In this document: positions 1 through 12,155 of the stretch, in pieces
Numbering within the stretch: the first letter of the stretch is position 1
How the letters are laid out: each line of letters opens with the position of its first letter
DNA from: Trichaptum fuscoviolaceum
Taxonomy: Eukaryota; Basidiomycota; Agaricomycetes; Hymenochaetales; Trichaptaceae
DNA length: 64,000 nt
Direction: 5' to 3'
NCBI GenBank assembly: GCA_910574455.1
Contig: CAJSYZ010000007.1
Location: 5,699,974-5,763,973 of the forward strand
Translations under genes and position numbers: made by a program
The notes under the pieces: model-generated
What the model saw: the letters and a program-made list of their open reading frames with translations, nothing else
Database searches by the model: none
What the model was told of the DNA's origin: nothing

Positions 1-742
1 AATGCTACAGTTGTCATGAATAACGACAGAGTCGCCAACCCGCAGATACGCACGATTCGTGATGTCGTGAACGGGTACATTTGATTGAGCAAAGATGAAA
101 GCCTCGGCTGGATCGGCAAATGATATGGCCCGGAACTCACTCGACTTTGCAGGTAAGGCGTAAAGCCCATTGACGAAAATATGATGGAAGACTTCAAACG
201 TGTTCTCTCCGTGAAAGAAAACTTTCGATTCGCCAACGATTTTAGCCACTTCTTGATAGGTTGTATGCCTTGGGCGCAAAGGGGAGTCCATCGGGTGCGA
301 GCATGGTCATGCATTTTGAGTTGCTAGCACAATGAAACCTCATACGGGCTGGCACCAATATCCATACGGGCCTGTCAGCGGGGTGTGACGACGAGACACC
401 GAACTCGACAATCCTCCCAAGATCACCTGAGTAATGACCTTTGATAATCCGCACCCACGACCCAAAACGGGAGAAGCGCAAACGCGCATTGCCGAAGCGC
501 AGATCATTAATTCTGAGTGCACTGCACCTGTCCAACTTCTCGAGCAACAGGTAATGATAATCAGGATGAAAGTCGGTGGCGGTCTTTAGCATGACTTCAT
601 CCTCAGTTTCCACGTAGATAACACCAGGATTGAGCGTGATAGAGAATGCGGAGAAGCGAGTATCCAACAGCAAAGGGCCCGATAGTCCACCGCCATATAC
701 TCGCTTGTTCGCTGACTGAGCAGCGTAGTACTCCATCCCCAT
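1..742 (-). pseudogene. Spt5-like NGN/KOW protein, fragment running off the window
   Basis: Read on the minus strand. Residues around IYVETEDEVMLKTA resemble the end of an NGN fold, and SWVRIIKGHYSGDLGRIVEF is a clear KOW motif of the Spt5 type. A second stretch at about 1-270, starting near RPRHTTYQEVAKIVGES, aligns in order with the larger Spt5-like gene at 3.3-6.3 kb (matching KVFFHGE to its FVFRGE), but it lies in another frame, so a frameshift falls near 270-300. An upstream exon may lie at 793-981. True Spt5 is a transcription elongation factor that rides on RNA polymerase. This is a diverged paralogue of the kind multiplied in mushroom genomes, and its function is unknown. The 3' end is outside the window. 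Confidence 0.6.
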
Positions 743-984
743 CTTCGAGTGCCAAAATTAGTGGAAGGAAATGGTAAAGCTGGAGGGTGTAATCACTCAC
801 CGTAACTTGTACCATATAGATACTCGGTGTTAAACTTCCGCGAGCTAACGTAGCAAAGGAGGACAGTTGAACCGGGCCTTCGCGCGGGTAACATCGCGCA
901 TGATTGAGAAAGGCGGCATTCCGAACTCTGGCGGTTGGCGAGCAGGCTGTACGAGAGAGTAAGTATGAGAACCCTCAACACTAT

Positions 985-1846
985 CGTGAAATCAGCTCAC
1001 TATGGCTTCCATCGCCTTTGTCCTGAGAGTTCTTGCAAACTCCGTCATTGACCATGCAGTCAAGTACCCACGAATATATTAAGCTCTACTCTGACAGTCA
1101 GTCTGTATGTTTAACGCAGAGTTTGCATAGTGTCTACACCATTGCTACATTTGTAGGCATCACCCTAAGCGTCAAACAGACAACAAGTCGGGAGGGCGGT
1201 TATGCCGATGCTGAAGCGGTAGTTCTACAGAGCTGATTAGAAAGAGGAGAAAGCAGATTATATTGCGCGAAAGTTGTGAGGTTCCATTGGAGGAGGAAAG
1301 CAAGATAGGGGGCAAAGCGGCAGGCATAACGATAGGGGGGGGGTTAGGGTAGGCGCGCGCCAGTCAGGAGAGTAGGCCGTTCATATACTTCCGCAACAAC
1401 GAGGCTGAAACGTCATGCCGCACCCTGAGGCGCCGTTGGCACGCGGTGACTACGGAATCAAATCTTACGCCGGTCATATGAGCAGTGCTTCCGAGTGCGA
1501 AGCCGGTAAGTGCGGGCATATGGGGACGAAGTAGTAAACTTAGCCCACTGGCAAGGACACAAGATACCAAAACATCATCGAAAGTCAGCGGGATTTGACC
1601 TTCTGCAGAAATTCTGGGCCCAGCCTCACGTTGCCAATTGGTTCCGGTATCTTGGAATTAACCGTACATCAGTATACATCCGAAAAAGGGTGCGGCCTGT
1701 GAAGGGCTTACGGAAGCAGATGTTGTACGCCCCCTTTTGCACGCGCGACTGTGCTTCTCACCTCATCCCGCAACCATACACACGTCGCCGCCCACATTAC
1801 CACCGCTCTCACCATCATTCGATTTTTGCGCCCATCATCCACAACA
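985..1846. other. Intergenic stretch
   Basis: No coding signal was found on either strand beyond short random frames. It holds a run of nine or more G at about 1336-1346 and the upstream region of the small gene at 1847. Confidence 0.5.
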
Positions 1847-2310
1847 ATGGAAACAGGTAAGCTCCATCTTTCTCAAACCCTCTTCATCACCCAAGCCGAT
1901 ACACCGTAAATAGCAAATGGATTGCGTCTGAGGCCGCAGACGCCACGTTGGAGGAAATTCCTCATGTGCATCCTTCCCTGCATGAGGGCCAAGAAGGCGA
2001 GGGAGAGCCCCTATATCGTGTTAGCTCGTGAGTACAGTGTTGTGACCCATCAATGGGGAATTGCTTTAGGACTGACACATTATTCGTAGAACACGCGTAC
2101 ACCTCCCGACAGCTTGCAGAGCGCATGGAGCTGTGCGCAGAGTTCTTGGATGACATTGCCAAGAACTATGCAATCGTCGCAGTTCGGTATGTCGATGAGC
2201 CCGATGTGCTTCAAGACTGGTTGCAGGCGGGCGCCGATTTCGAGTGGGCGGCGGACACGCTCTCTATGGTGTGCGCAGAGTTCAGGGCGACGGTTTCCAG
2301 ACGTCGATGA
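1847..2310 (+). CDS. Small hypothetical protein, three exons (112 aa)
   Basis: Model: exons 1847-1856, 1940-2027 and 2070-2310, introns with GTAAGC/CAG and GTGAGT/TAG ends, 339 nt in all. The start was chosen because ACAACAATGG is a good fungal context and this ATG splices in frame onto an acidic exon (DATLEEIPHVHPSLHEG). The third exon continues with RQLAERMELCAEFLDDIAK and ends ATVSRRR. The protein is small, acidic and rich in helix formers, with no signal peptide or membrane segment. I do not recognise a family. It stands alone between two Spt5-like loci. A ten-base first exon is short, so the 5' end is the least certain part. Confidence 0.5.
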
Positions 2311-3310
2311 TTGTTTTTTTTTCTATTTTGCAAGTTCTCGTTTTATGTACTCCGCCTAATCGCGCCAAAGATTATGAAAGAAATGTTTATGACCATCTTT
2401 AACGACCTTCGTGTTGTTCGTTCTGTGTGAATGGGACTGCATTAACTTTGAATAAAACTGAAGTAGCTGAGTGTGCGCACATCAATCACCTCGCGTTGGA
2501 GTTTGAGCCATATATAGCCTAGTCGGTAACCATTTTGTTACTGACTCGGTAATTTCCGAGTCCGAGGCTAAAACCGGTTGGTACGCTTCGCAATCAGGAT
2601 GGCCCACGGCCCTGACCGCCGTGTATACAGCACCACTCTCAATGATAACGAAGACGACAGCATGAAATTTGGGGAAACAACCAACTACATGTTAACAATA
2701 ATATGCATCTAAATGTTATTGGTGAACCCACATCTTTCTTTTGGGCATTTAAAGCAGCTTCGTCAACGGGTAACAATCTACGATGCCATCGCACTAACAC
2801 GCCGCACAGACAACGAGCACCAATTTCACGGGCTAGGGTCGTACTGTGAAGACATAATATTGACCAGATATACTCCTAGACTAGACCCAGAATTCGGCAA
2901 CGTCGGTACTTCGACACAAAGTAGAAAGAGCCAAAGTCAAGATTCGTAAACGGAAATGAAAAGAAGATTATTAACCTGTATGCTTCAGGAAGGTAGTCAA
3001 GAGAGAGCAGACAGCGTTTGATGCATCGACCGTTTCCCTTTAAGACCGGCCGACCCCTCGTGAGAATGCAAATCGAGGATATATCTTGAATAGGCAGGTG
3101 ATTCTCACGTCGATCGAGCCGGGCAAATGGCCACCTGTGGCGTGGCGTTTCTACTTTTCGTACAGTCGCCATGAGTCGTAGTAACACATAGATTGATCAT
3201 TGAATTTGTCAAAAGGGAGTCGGCATACAAAGCCAGAATATACTCTGGGAGTAAGGAACAGAAATGTGCTTTATGTAGAAGACTCTAAATTGGCATTGTG
3301 TTGTAGCAGA
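2311..3310. other. Intergenic stretch with one small hairpin
   Basis: No supported gene. A hairpin with 7-bp arms (GACTCGG/CCGAGTC) and a 6-nt loop lies at 2543-2562. It could be a terminator or a decayed element end. Nothing else stands out. Confidence 0.4.
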
Positions 3311-6265
3311 ATGCACAAAAGAAGGCGCATGCGTGTGACGGAGGCGTGGTCATTTATCGACGTAGAAGCTCGCGAGGATGTCGGCGAGGAAAGTGAGGAG
3401 GATTATATGTCAGATGAAGGTGAGGGAGACGAAGACTCAAAAAGAAACAAATGTTGAGCGTGATATAGATGGCTTTCTGGTGGAGGATGACCTGGAAATT
3501 GAGCACGACAGAGATGGCACATCCCCAGCGATCCGAGCGTCCGAGGACGTCGCATTGGAAAATCTGGAAACCTTAGCCAACAGATATCGCAATTTGGCTC
3601 GTGGCACAGCGAGAATTCCGACCGAACGTCAGCCACGCGAGAATGTGGACGGACTCGATGAAGAGACACGCGGACTTCACATGTTTCTCCTGCCAATGAA
3701 GGTTTGCTACTGCTGTTTGGACTGTACATATGCACGTAGCTGAGATGTCTAATGAAGGGCGGTCAAGAGCTGAGGGCAGCCGCGCATTTGCAACAGCGTG
3801 CACCGCGACCTTGCGTAGTGCTGGCATCGCGATTACTTAGAAGGAGGATATATGTGTTGGCGGAAACGGTGGACCAAGTGACGGGAATTGCAAGCAATGC
3901 GAATTTCATGGGTGTCAACGTCTAGGAATGAAAGTGGTACCATGGGAGGATAGAGGGGCTGTGTTACACCTTATTCAATCAACATTAGACAGTGGAGAGG
4001 TTTTTGTGCGACGCTCTTGGGTTCGTATGAGATGCGGCCAATTCAAGGACGACGTAGGAATCATTCTTGATGTCGCAGACTCTGATGTACTGCGGGTCGC
4101 AGTCGTTCCACGATTTTGGAGTCAACCGGACCGTTCATTGAGGAAGCGGGTAGCACGGAGAGAAAGACCTTCAAGCCGCCCTCCGCAGAGACTGTTGACA
4201 GAAGAAGTTGCCCGGTCGATATTTAATTTCAACGTACAACCTGGCCCGACAAACGACTCCTTTGTCTTCAGAGGAGAGGTCTATCTGCACAATGGTCTGC
4301 GGATTATCGAGGCGTACGGGATCCATGCAGCGATACCAGTTCAGCCCCATGCATCGGACGTGTATTATTTCACATTACTTGGGTACGACACTCGCTATAT
4401 CACGAACAAATCCTTTATCCGATACGGAGATCATATCGGAGGTGTCTCTACGGAGGGGTTGCACGTCGAAGGGACTGTAACGTATCTGTCTGGAGACGAT
4501 GTTTGGATAACAAATGACCGTGACCATCGAAAGGGCATCAAACTTCGGTTGGCTGATGCACATAGGCATTTCTCCGCGGGGACAACGGTAGTGGTACGGC
4601 TTGGAAATGAGACCGGTCGTAAAGGATTTGTGATGGCAGAAGGCGAAGATGTCTTGATTTTACTCGATGAGCGAGCACGTGGAGAGGTACGCACGATGTT
4701 ATGTCGGCCATATACGTACTAACTATGCTCATAGCTGAAAGTGCCAAAGGATTTTGTGCAAACAGACGATGCGCAAAAAACATACCCACCCTCGCTAACA
4801 TTCGCCACTATGAATCTTCTAGCGTCAGAGGGAAAAGAGGACCATGCGTTACTGAAAAAAATGGTGTATGTTACGACGAGAGGCAAAGTGGGACCGATTA
4901 CAAAAGTGTATTCGAAGGGGTTTGTGGAAGTTGATGTTCCCCTCTCGAAGGAGATAACGAGCAACATTTTCTCCCTGAGTGAGGTGGTGAACACGTGAGT
5001 ACTTTCCTGCACCGTATGCATAGCCCGAATAACATTTCAATAGGGAAACTTTTGCTCGTCTTGACGGTACCGTGTTCGATGATACAGTATCGGTCAAAAA
5101 GGCCCTTGCGAACTACGTTTCGAATCGAAGCTGATCATTGTCGAGCATTTACGATACAGAGGTAGACCAACTATGCAACCCGTTCCCTAGGCCACCATTA
5201 TCTCCTAAGTCTTTACCAGTTCCCTGCCCTCTCCCGAGTAAGGATGGGAATGCGGAACCACCCGCTGTAAATCGCGAATTACTACTTGGAAAAGCATTCG
5301 AGTCAACCTCTGACTCCGAGATAGTAAAGGCAACAGCAGCCGGTGTGGACTTGCTACCCGAGATAGACAAGGCTTTAAACGTAATGTGCAGTGAGAGTCA
5401 CGAAGTATATGTCATGGATTCCAAGTTCAAATCGTTCGGTACGCTCGTGGCGGCGAACGGGCGAGCGCACGCGATAGTATTGGTCGATGGCATGTGTCAG
5501 CCTCTACCGTTTCCCCTAAAGGATGTCGTCTCAATGTAAGATAACTCGTAACCCAGCTCGACGCTGTTCTCACCACCGATCCGTGACGTAGAGCAACCTT
5601 GCGCTGCCTTGATGACAGCGAGGCGCCCGATGTAGAGCTGATCAAGGTGAAGACGCGCGAACATCGGAAGGCAACACTGAGACCACCGGCACCAGATTCT
5701 GGCCATGCGATACCGCTCGATATACAGGGACCGCCAGCACTAGATCCGTCGTCACCTTCAGGTTCGTATATGGAAGGTTTACAAGTGTTTAACCAGGATA
5801 ACCATTACATCAGTTACGCCGACGTGGGTTAACCACCCTATGGTCATCCAAGTCATGGCACGTATGCGAGTCTACTTCAGATTCGTTGAAGGGTGTTCGA
5901 GCCCACGCGATGTCTCCGGATCAATGGCATGGACAACACGGACCTCGTCATTCCGCGTCAATGAAGCTGGGCGCAACTCTAACGATGAGATTTATCTCTC
6001 ATACCGCACTCGGGATGGTAAATTGAACGAAGCATGGGTCCAGGTACGCAATCTTACTGCTTGTCAGCCTAGGGCAGTTGATCGGGTCCTTGTTCTGAGC
6101 GGGGCAGATGTTGGAGAAATCCACCACGGAGTCAAGTTCATTCGTAACAAGAAGAAAGAGAAGACAGGTATATCAGTGCGAATAGGATACGGAAAGTCGA
6201 AGACGTCTATGTCGTATGCTGTCGCGGATGTAACACGTGTCGCGGACTATACAGACCCGGTCTAA
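3311..6265 (+). pseudogene. Spt5-like NGN/KOW protein, decayed
   Basis: The parts come in the Spt5 order: a very acidic N-terminus (EESEEDYMSDEGEGDED), an NGN-like segment (IYVLAETVDQVTGIASNANF) after an intron at about 3702-3739, then several KOW-type segments, including SWVRMRCGQFKDDVGIILDV near 4010 and a C-terminal one in 5840-6265 (DRVLVLSGADVGEIHHGVKF). An intron at 4687-4734 has the textbook branch site TACTAAC, and another lies at 4996-5043. The reading is broken at least three times: a frame change in the A-rich stretch near 3440, a TAG at 3922 with a frame change, and an in-frame TGA at 5132. Further introns could explain one of these, but hardly all. It lies just upstream of, and in the same direction as, the KDZ transposase. 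I treat it as a pseudogene of a mobile-element-associated Spt5 paralogue. Confidence 0.6.
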
Positions 6266-6543
6266 GTCGTTTTTTGAGTACACCGAACGCTACGGACCGG
6301 CCCTAAGTAGGATATGCGAACGGTTACTCGGCAGCGTAGAATTTCAAATGACTTTTTCTCTCTCATCGCTCTTACTTTTGTAAGAATAAGTACCATTAGA
6401 ATTAGTACTATTATTGCCAAATTGTGGCACTTAATATAATATAGCACAATCGCTAATGGATCAGACGAAAGAGCGCACACCTCAGAAAGCGAACGTGAGA
6501 GCGAAAGCATTCGTTTCAAGTGAGAGTAAACTCATATTATTAA
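6266..6543. other. Spacer between the Spt5-like and KDZ genes
   Basis: AT-rich in its middle (6360-6450), which suits a promoter for the KDZ gene downstream. No open coding stretch seen. Confidence 0.3.
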
Positions 6544-9500
6544 AAGCAGGACAACAATAGCAATCCGAGCGACGATGTATTCCGATTGTCTGGAAGACCA
6601 AGGACTCCTGGACGACTCGCGTTTGGATCCCCTAAAAAACCCAGACAACACTCCACCCCTCTAGCTCGCACTCATTCCGACTCACAACTCATCTTCAGTC
6701 CAAGTCAGATCAAGACCATAGTCGCTAACTCACTTGCGCCTGATGCGGATCCGTTCAGCGCGCCATCGCTAGGATGTGGCAGTCCTGGGCATGATCATAC
6801 CATTCCTGTGTCTAATGCCGGTATGGGCGAGAGGCCAGAGAAGAGAGCGGCGGGAGAAGAACTGCCTCGTCCGTCATCTGATAAACAACCACGTGTCCAG
6901 GTACAATCCTTGCACATCAGTGGAGAATCTGACTGACAAACCTTTACGTAGACTCAGGAAGAGTTGTTATCGGAATTCGTCGAGTTGCAAGCCATAATTC
7001 AGGAAGAAATTATCAAGAGGTTTCATTATTGCGGTACAGTCGAGCGTGCTTGCGAATGCGGATCCGGAGAACCCCGAATCTATCGCTGCACGGACTGCAT
7101 GCTTAACACGACTTGGTGCAAAGTATGCATCGTCGAGAAGCATAGAAGTGAGCCACTCCATACCATAGAGAGGTGGAGCGCGAAGCACTTCGTCAGAGAC
7201 AGCCTGTATCAACTTGGACTGGTCCACTGTATGGGACACGGAGGAGACCGGTGCACTAACGCCAGCAGCGAGACGTCCACATCCAAGATTCGCGTAACGG
7301 ACATAAACGGCACGCATATGCTCAGGGTTATGTACTGTTATTGCCGAGACATGAAGTCACATTTCCTACAACTTCTAGAGGGGGGTATTTTCGCTTCTTC
7401 CGTCAAGTTTCCAATAGCAGGATTCACGATCCGCAGCCTGCAAGACTTTCACTTAATCGCACTCGCATCGAAGAAATCTGCATTCGATTACGCAAAAGTG
7501 CTTTGTGAAAAGACATCGGAACTACCATTCGAAGTTCACGTTAGTTTGCGATCTTCGACATTTTGTTTTCTACTAAGCACCCTACAGGACCTTACAAACA
7601 GGTTCTCGCGCATAGCTCGGTATTGGCGCTACCTACGAGCCGAACGCGAGAGCGGTCAGACAGTCGGTATTGACAAACACTTAGCAATTCGACCCAGCGG
7701 GTCTTTCGCCGATGTTTGCTTGGCCTGTCCCATACCAGGCATCAACGTGTCAACAGATGGTCAAGAAACTTTACCATTGTAAGCCTGCGCCTGAACCTAT
7801 ATATATTATATAGCTGACGGTAAACTTCTTCATATGAGACACTTGCGAACGAAATTCTTGAGCGTAGATGGCAACTTCAAATTGATCAACTTGCTGAAGA
7901 AAAACAACCCACATGATCGTTCGTTATGGCACGGGAGAGGTTATATGCAGAGGAATGATGAGGTATTGGAACACGTTAAGAAACACAAGGCGTTAAAAGT
8001 TGCCGTAAGTTATTTTTCACCAGTCTCGTGCCTTGTACTCATATGCAATTAGAAAGGTGACTGTAGAGAGTTCTCCGTAACAGAGAACTGGAATAGAAAA
8101 CAATTTGTCAAGCAAACGAGCACCGGCGTAGTGGCATTCATATGCAGGCACGATCTCATCCCTCCGAAAAGTGTTGTCAATCTTCAGCGGGGAGAAAGGT
8201 AAGCTCGTACAAGCGGAGGCCTTGTACTATAAAGCTAACTATGCTTAACCAGGTTCATAAATGTGGACCTCGCTCTTAGTGGTGCATTAGAGAGTTGTAA
8301 ATGCGTGGAACGAATCGTCTGCGCGTATGATGTCTCCTGTCAGTACGAGATTAACTTAAAGCAGCGCATGAAGGAGGAGTTCCCAGAGCTTGATGTGAGT
8401 ATCATCGAATTCCTCATTGGCAAAATGCACTGCTTGTGTCATGTTGAGAAGTGTCAATGGTGTTACAACCTTCATTTCCGCAACAATGTGGGTCGCATGG
8501 ACGGAGAGGCAGCTGAACGGCTCTGGGCCGAATTAAACCAAGCTGCGGGGAGCACAAAGCAGATGACCCCCGGCCATCGTGACGAGACGCTCGATGATTT
8601 CTTCTCACACTGGAATCGAGTCAAGCTGTACAAAATGGGTGAGATGTGCCTATAATATTTAAGATAGCTACTCACATATATCCATCAAATGAACAGCGGA
8701 TGATATTTCACAGAAGATACCGAAAACCGTCAAAGAATATGTCAAAGCACGTGTGGCATTCACTGTCGGTGACAAGTCCGCGCGGGAAACGTTTGGCGAT
8801 GAAGTTGTTGAAATGTGGACCAAAATGTCTATACTGCCGGTATACAATTCGAAGACCAAGCAGTGGGAGAGTCCATACAGATCTAAACTGACACGTGAGT
8901 CGTCTAATATAACAATCCGTTGTTACTTCCTAATTATCCATACCAGTGTCCAGCAAGGATGCAAGTTTGCGTACCTTAATCGTCAATGCTAGCGGGACTG
9001 CAAATACGGGGTTGAAGGGAAAGATGGCAGTGTTGCTGGAAAGAGCACTGCGCATTCAACGAAAGCAGTATGTTGTTATCCGTCTCGTTACTGGATGGGA
9101 TTAGTCACAAATATTCTGAAGGCAGCAAATAAAGAAAGGGTTAGATTTCGAGGATCAACCTCAACCGACGGAGGACGACCTGGAAGAATTCATTGCGTCC
9201 TGGAGAGTTCAATACCGTGCTCTTATCCCTCAAATTGGTGATTTCTTGGATGAGAAGGACTTATCCGGCACCGCGAAGGATGCTGATCTGTTCCTACCAT
9301 CTGATCTCACGCCCGAGGAGCGCAAAATTCTTGGCCTTGAAGAGATAGCAAAATACAAGCTGACTCTGCGGCAAGGCGACGCATGTGAAGTAATTCAAAC
9401 TATCAAGTCTGCGACACTCAAAGTTCGGGCTCTATCAAGCGAAAACAGGCATCTAAAGGAGCGTGAAAAGAATACGACGCGTGGGTCTACTGCAGTAAAC

Positions 9501-10248
9501 AATGCGAAGAAGGTACAGGAATTCTGGTTCGACGAGTATCTTACCATTAGAGAGAAGATGCTCGGTCTTGGGATGCCGACAGATGACAAACGATTCCTAC
9601 CTTTGACGAGAGAAGATTTATATAGGCCTTCCACCTCTAGCGTTCCAGCTCTTGGGAAAGGTGGCCAAGCACCTGGCTGGATATGGTTGGTTCACAAGGG
9701 GGAAGAGGGCCAAGATCCTTCGGAATGGGCATTGGAAGGTAATTAATAACATTGATATATTTGTATTGCCATCGCTCACTTTGGTAGATGCTCGAGTAAT
9801 TTGGTTCCATGCCCGTGCCGTCCGGGATCGATGGTGCGAAGAAGCTGAATTGCTGGAGGAAGAACTTCGACGTTTGATAAGAGGTTTTGATTACTGGGAT
9901 GCTGCGTGGACGATGATTGCTGTCGAAGCGGCCGAAAGCCAGAAGCTCCACCAGGAATCCTTTGCCTTATCGAAGGCTGAACAATTCAGAGCACTTGCAT
10001 TCCAGGCTCGAAAACAGTTTGAAAAACTTAGTTTGTTCTGGAAGTATACCCCTTTTTCTGATAGAAGCGAAGATCAGGTGAGACTCCGTGCTGCCGTTGC
10101 TACTTCGGACTCTATACTGACCACTTTGACAGCTATCAAAGCACTCGCGCCAAACAAAACAAGTCAAACATGTGGCGGAATGAGTAGATTGATATTTGTA
10201 CTACTAGTTCATGGTGTTCTGTCTGTTACTATATCTATTATGTCATGA
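6544..10248 (+). CDS. KDZ-type transposase with CxC2 cysteine cluster
   Basis: A multi-exon transposase of the Kyakuja-Dileera-Zisupton class, cut-and-paste DNA transposons common in basidiomycetes. The N-terminal part is Pro/Ser-rich. Next comes the CxC2 zinc cluster at about 7045-7260 (ACECGSGEPRIYRCTDC, then TWCKVC and HCMGHGGDRC). The RNase H-type core follows: FLSVDGNFKL (first Asp) near 7860, AYDVSCQYEINLKQR near 8320, HCLCHVEKCQWCYN near 8440 and NNVGRMDGEAAERLW near 8490. The C-terminus has the usual Trp-rich helical tail (DARVIWFHARAVRDRW and YWDAAW). Introns of about 45-60 nt interrupt it, for example at 6900, 8005, 8200 and 8640. The start codon was not found: the frame is open from 6544 without an ATG, so a further 5' exon is likely. 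One junction near 7779-7814 does not keep phase in my reading. The catalytic residues are present, but element ends were not found. Confidence 0.8.
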
Positions 10249-10254
10249 CTGTGT

Positions 10255-10560
10255 CGCTTTCAACGTTCATATATCGAGTGCTCGCAGCATCCAACCCTGA
10301 AACGTTCAACACATTTCTTGCGAGCTCTCTGAACAACCTGTCTCTTCGTTTCAGTGACGTAGGAAAGAGGCTTCGGCACTCGTTGCTATTCAGGAAGCGG
10401 AGAAGATACGTCGAACACTTGCGGCCTCCAACCCCGAATCGTCCAATCCAGTCCTTGCGATGTCTCTGGACAACCTGTCTAATCTACTCAGTGCCATAGG
10501 GAAAAGGACGAGGCGTTCACTGTGTTCGCCGCAGAGCGCTTGAGTGTGATCACCACATTG
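10255..10560 (+). pseudogene. Relic of a TPR-repeat protein
   Basis: Two degenerate tetratricopeptide units are visible in sequence: ASNPETFNTFLASSLNNLS followed by ALVAIQEAEKIRR, then NPVLAMSLDNLSNLLSAIG and DEAFTVFAAERL. This is the pattern of the TPR tails of fungal NACHT/NB-ARC-like proteins. The reading needs frame changes at about 10370 and 10500, and there is no start or end. It sits directly behind the KDZ gene, so it may be debris at the insertion site. Too little is left to say what the parent protein was. Confidence 0.55.
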
Positions 10561-12155
10561 TCCGTTGCACTCCGATTTCGGAGCCTCGCACACACATGCG
10601 TCCGGACCCGTCGAGTATCAGTTGCCACTCGTGAATTTAAATACATATTCAAATGCGAGACATATGCGTAGCTAAGAAAACTGCGTGGGCTAGACTTATC
10701 GAGTACAGTTCGAAAGGCCTGTTTACGGCGAAGAGACGATGACAGTGGAAACCACATTTTCCAGATGGTTCGCCATCTCATCTCGTCCAGGATGGCGGCT
10801 CCTGAGTTGGACCGAAGGATTAGGGGCATGCTGGCGCTTCAACCCTCAACGGACTTCTCAATTGACCTTCGTGCTGTGCACGAAATCGGGCTTATAACTC
10901 AAATTTCAGGTAGACAATCCGAGCTGTCTGTAACATTCGGGGGAGTAATCACGGCCAGAGATATTCACGGGCATCTGAAGTCATCCCCTTCCATCTCACG
11001 CCAAGGCAGTACGCATAGCTTAAGAGGTGAACAGACGATCAGGCAACCCTTGCCTTCGCCGCAGCCGTCTAAATGCTACTTAGTACCCCGCGCAATCGTG
11101 ACGTACTCTGTCACCGGCACGTGCCAGTGGAATCAGAAGTAGTACTCAATTCTCACGTTTCGGACAATACCGATACTGACGCACCGCTCGGCGCAGCTCT
11201 ACACTGACATGATACTAGTATTGCAAATTTTAATTTCATATTAGTAAGTTTAAACTATTAGTTTAGTTTAAACTACTTTGACAAGATTTCTTGTATTAGT
11301 TTAAACTATTCTCCTGAGGTTGCTCTACCTTGTGCCGATCATTGGCAAATTGGCTTCAAACCAACAAAGGCACAAATAGAAGAGGCGCTCATCTTGGAGT
11401 TTCGTGGATACGCAAGCTGGCCGTGATCCGGACTCACTCAAGTCATACTGCGCAATCTTACACTGTCCCTTTTTGCCACACTTTATCCGGGGTAGTCCGA
11501 GAACAATAATTTCCGACTGTCCTACTAACTCGGTGATACTGATATTCACAGCTACAAAACCACCTCCTTATCTCTGGCTACGTCCACTCAAGCTCCACCA
11601 ATACGCACACCACAAGCACTAGCCCAGGATTCCTAGCGCCAAATCAAACCGCTTTTCACTGCCATGACAGTGCGCCCATTGCAATAGCCAATGTTGGAGG
11701 CTAGCGTCCGTGTCTATTCACACATGTCCCGGCTTCTTTGCGGCACGCTGTGTCACGTCAGAAAGAACAAAGGTACGACTTTCTCTTTACATGATTGCAT
11801 ACTCAATTCTGGACGTTCAATGGGCCGACTAGGGAGATGCGGTGTACACTGCATGGGGCTCCTTATTAGTGAATCACTGCCCTCATTCAGGATAGTATGG
11901 GAAACCTGTTTCTCGATCAACATTAATATCAACTTGGCCAATAAAGATAGCATTGCTTCTTTTTGATCCCCCTTTTACTCCAATCGGCTGCGTACAGGTC
12001 TCCGGTAGAGCACATGATAACCTGCGCTGATTAGCACTAGCTCTGGAGTATTCATAAGCCTGGGGTTTCGACTCTGGCCAAGTTCTTTGTCGCCGACTTC
12101 CTTCTTGATCCGTCACTTCGATCTCTACTTCTCGTCTCCAGCTCACTGCATCATT
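10561..12155. other. Intergenic stretch
   Basis: Open frames here (for example 10765-11142 plus and 11325-11549 minus) match no family I know and show no exon pattern. A short AT-rich block at 11220-11310 carries three copies of a palindrome, listed separately. Confidence 0.45.
11247..11307. repeat. Three perfect AGTTTAAACT palindromes
   Basis: The 10-bp palindrome AGTTTAAACT occurs at 11247-11256, 11265-11274 and 11298-11307 in an AT-rich patch. It could be a regulatory cluster or the remains of an element end. No function can be assigned from sequence alone. Confidence 0.6.

Noticed and set aside
1510..1860. 116-aa frame upstream of the small gene as its N-terminus
   Set aside because: Phase could fit, but its composition is His/Arg-rich and random-looking, and the ATG at 1847 with a clean splice gives a better protein.
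6544..12155. TET/JBP dioxygenase gene, known to accompany some KDZ elements
   Set aside because: No HxD motif or double-stranded beta-helix pattern found in either strand around the KDZ gene.
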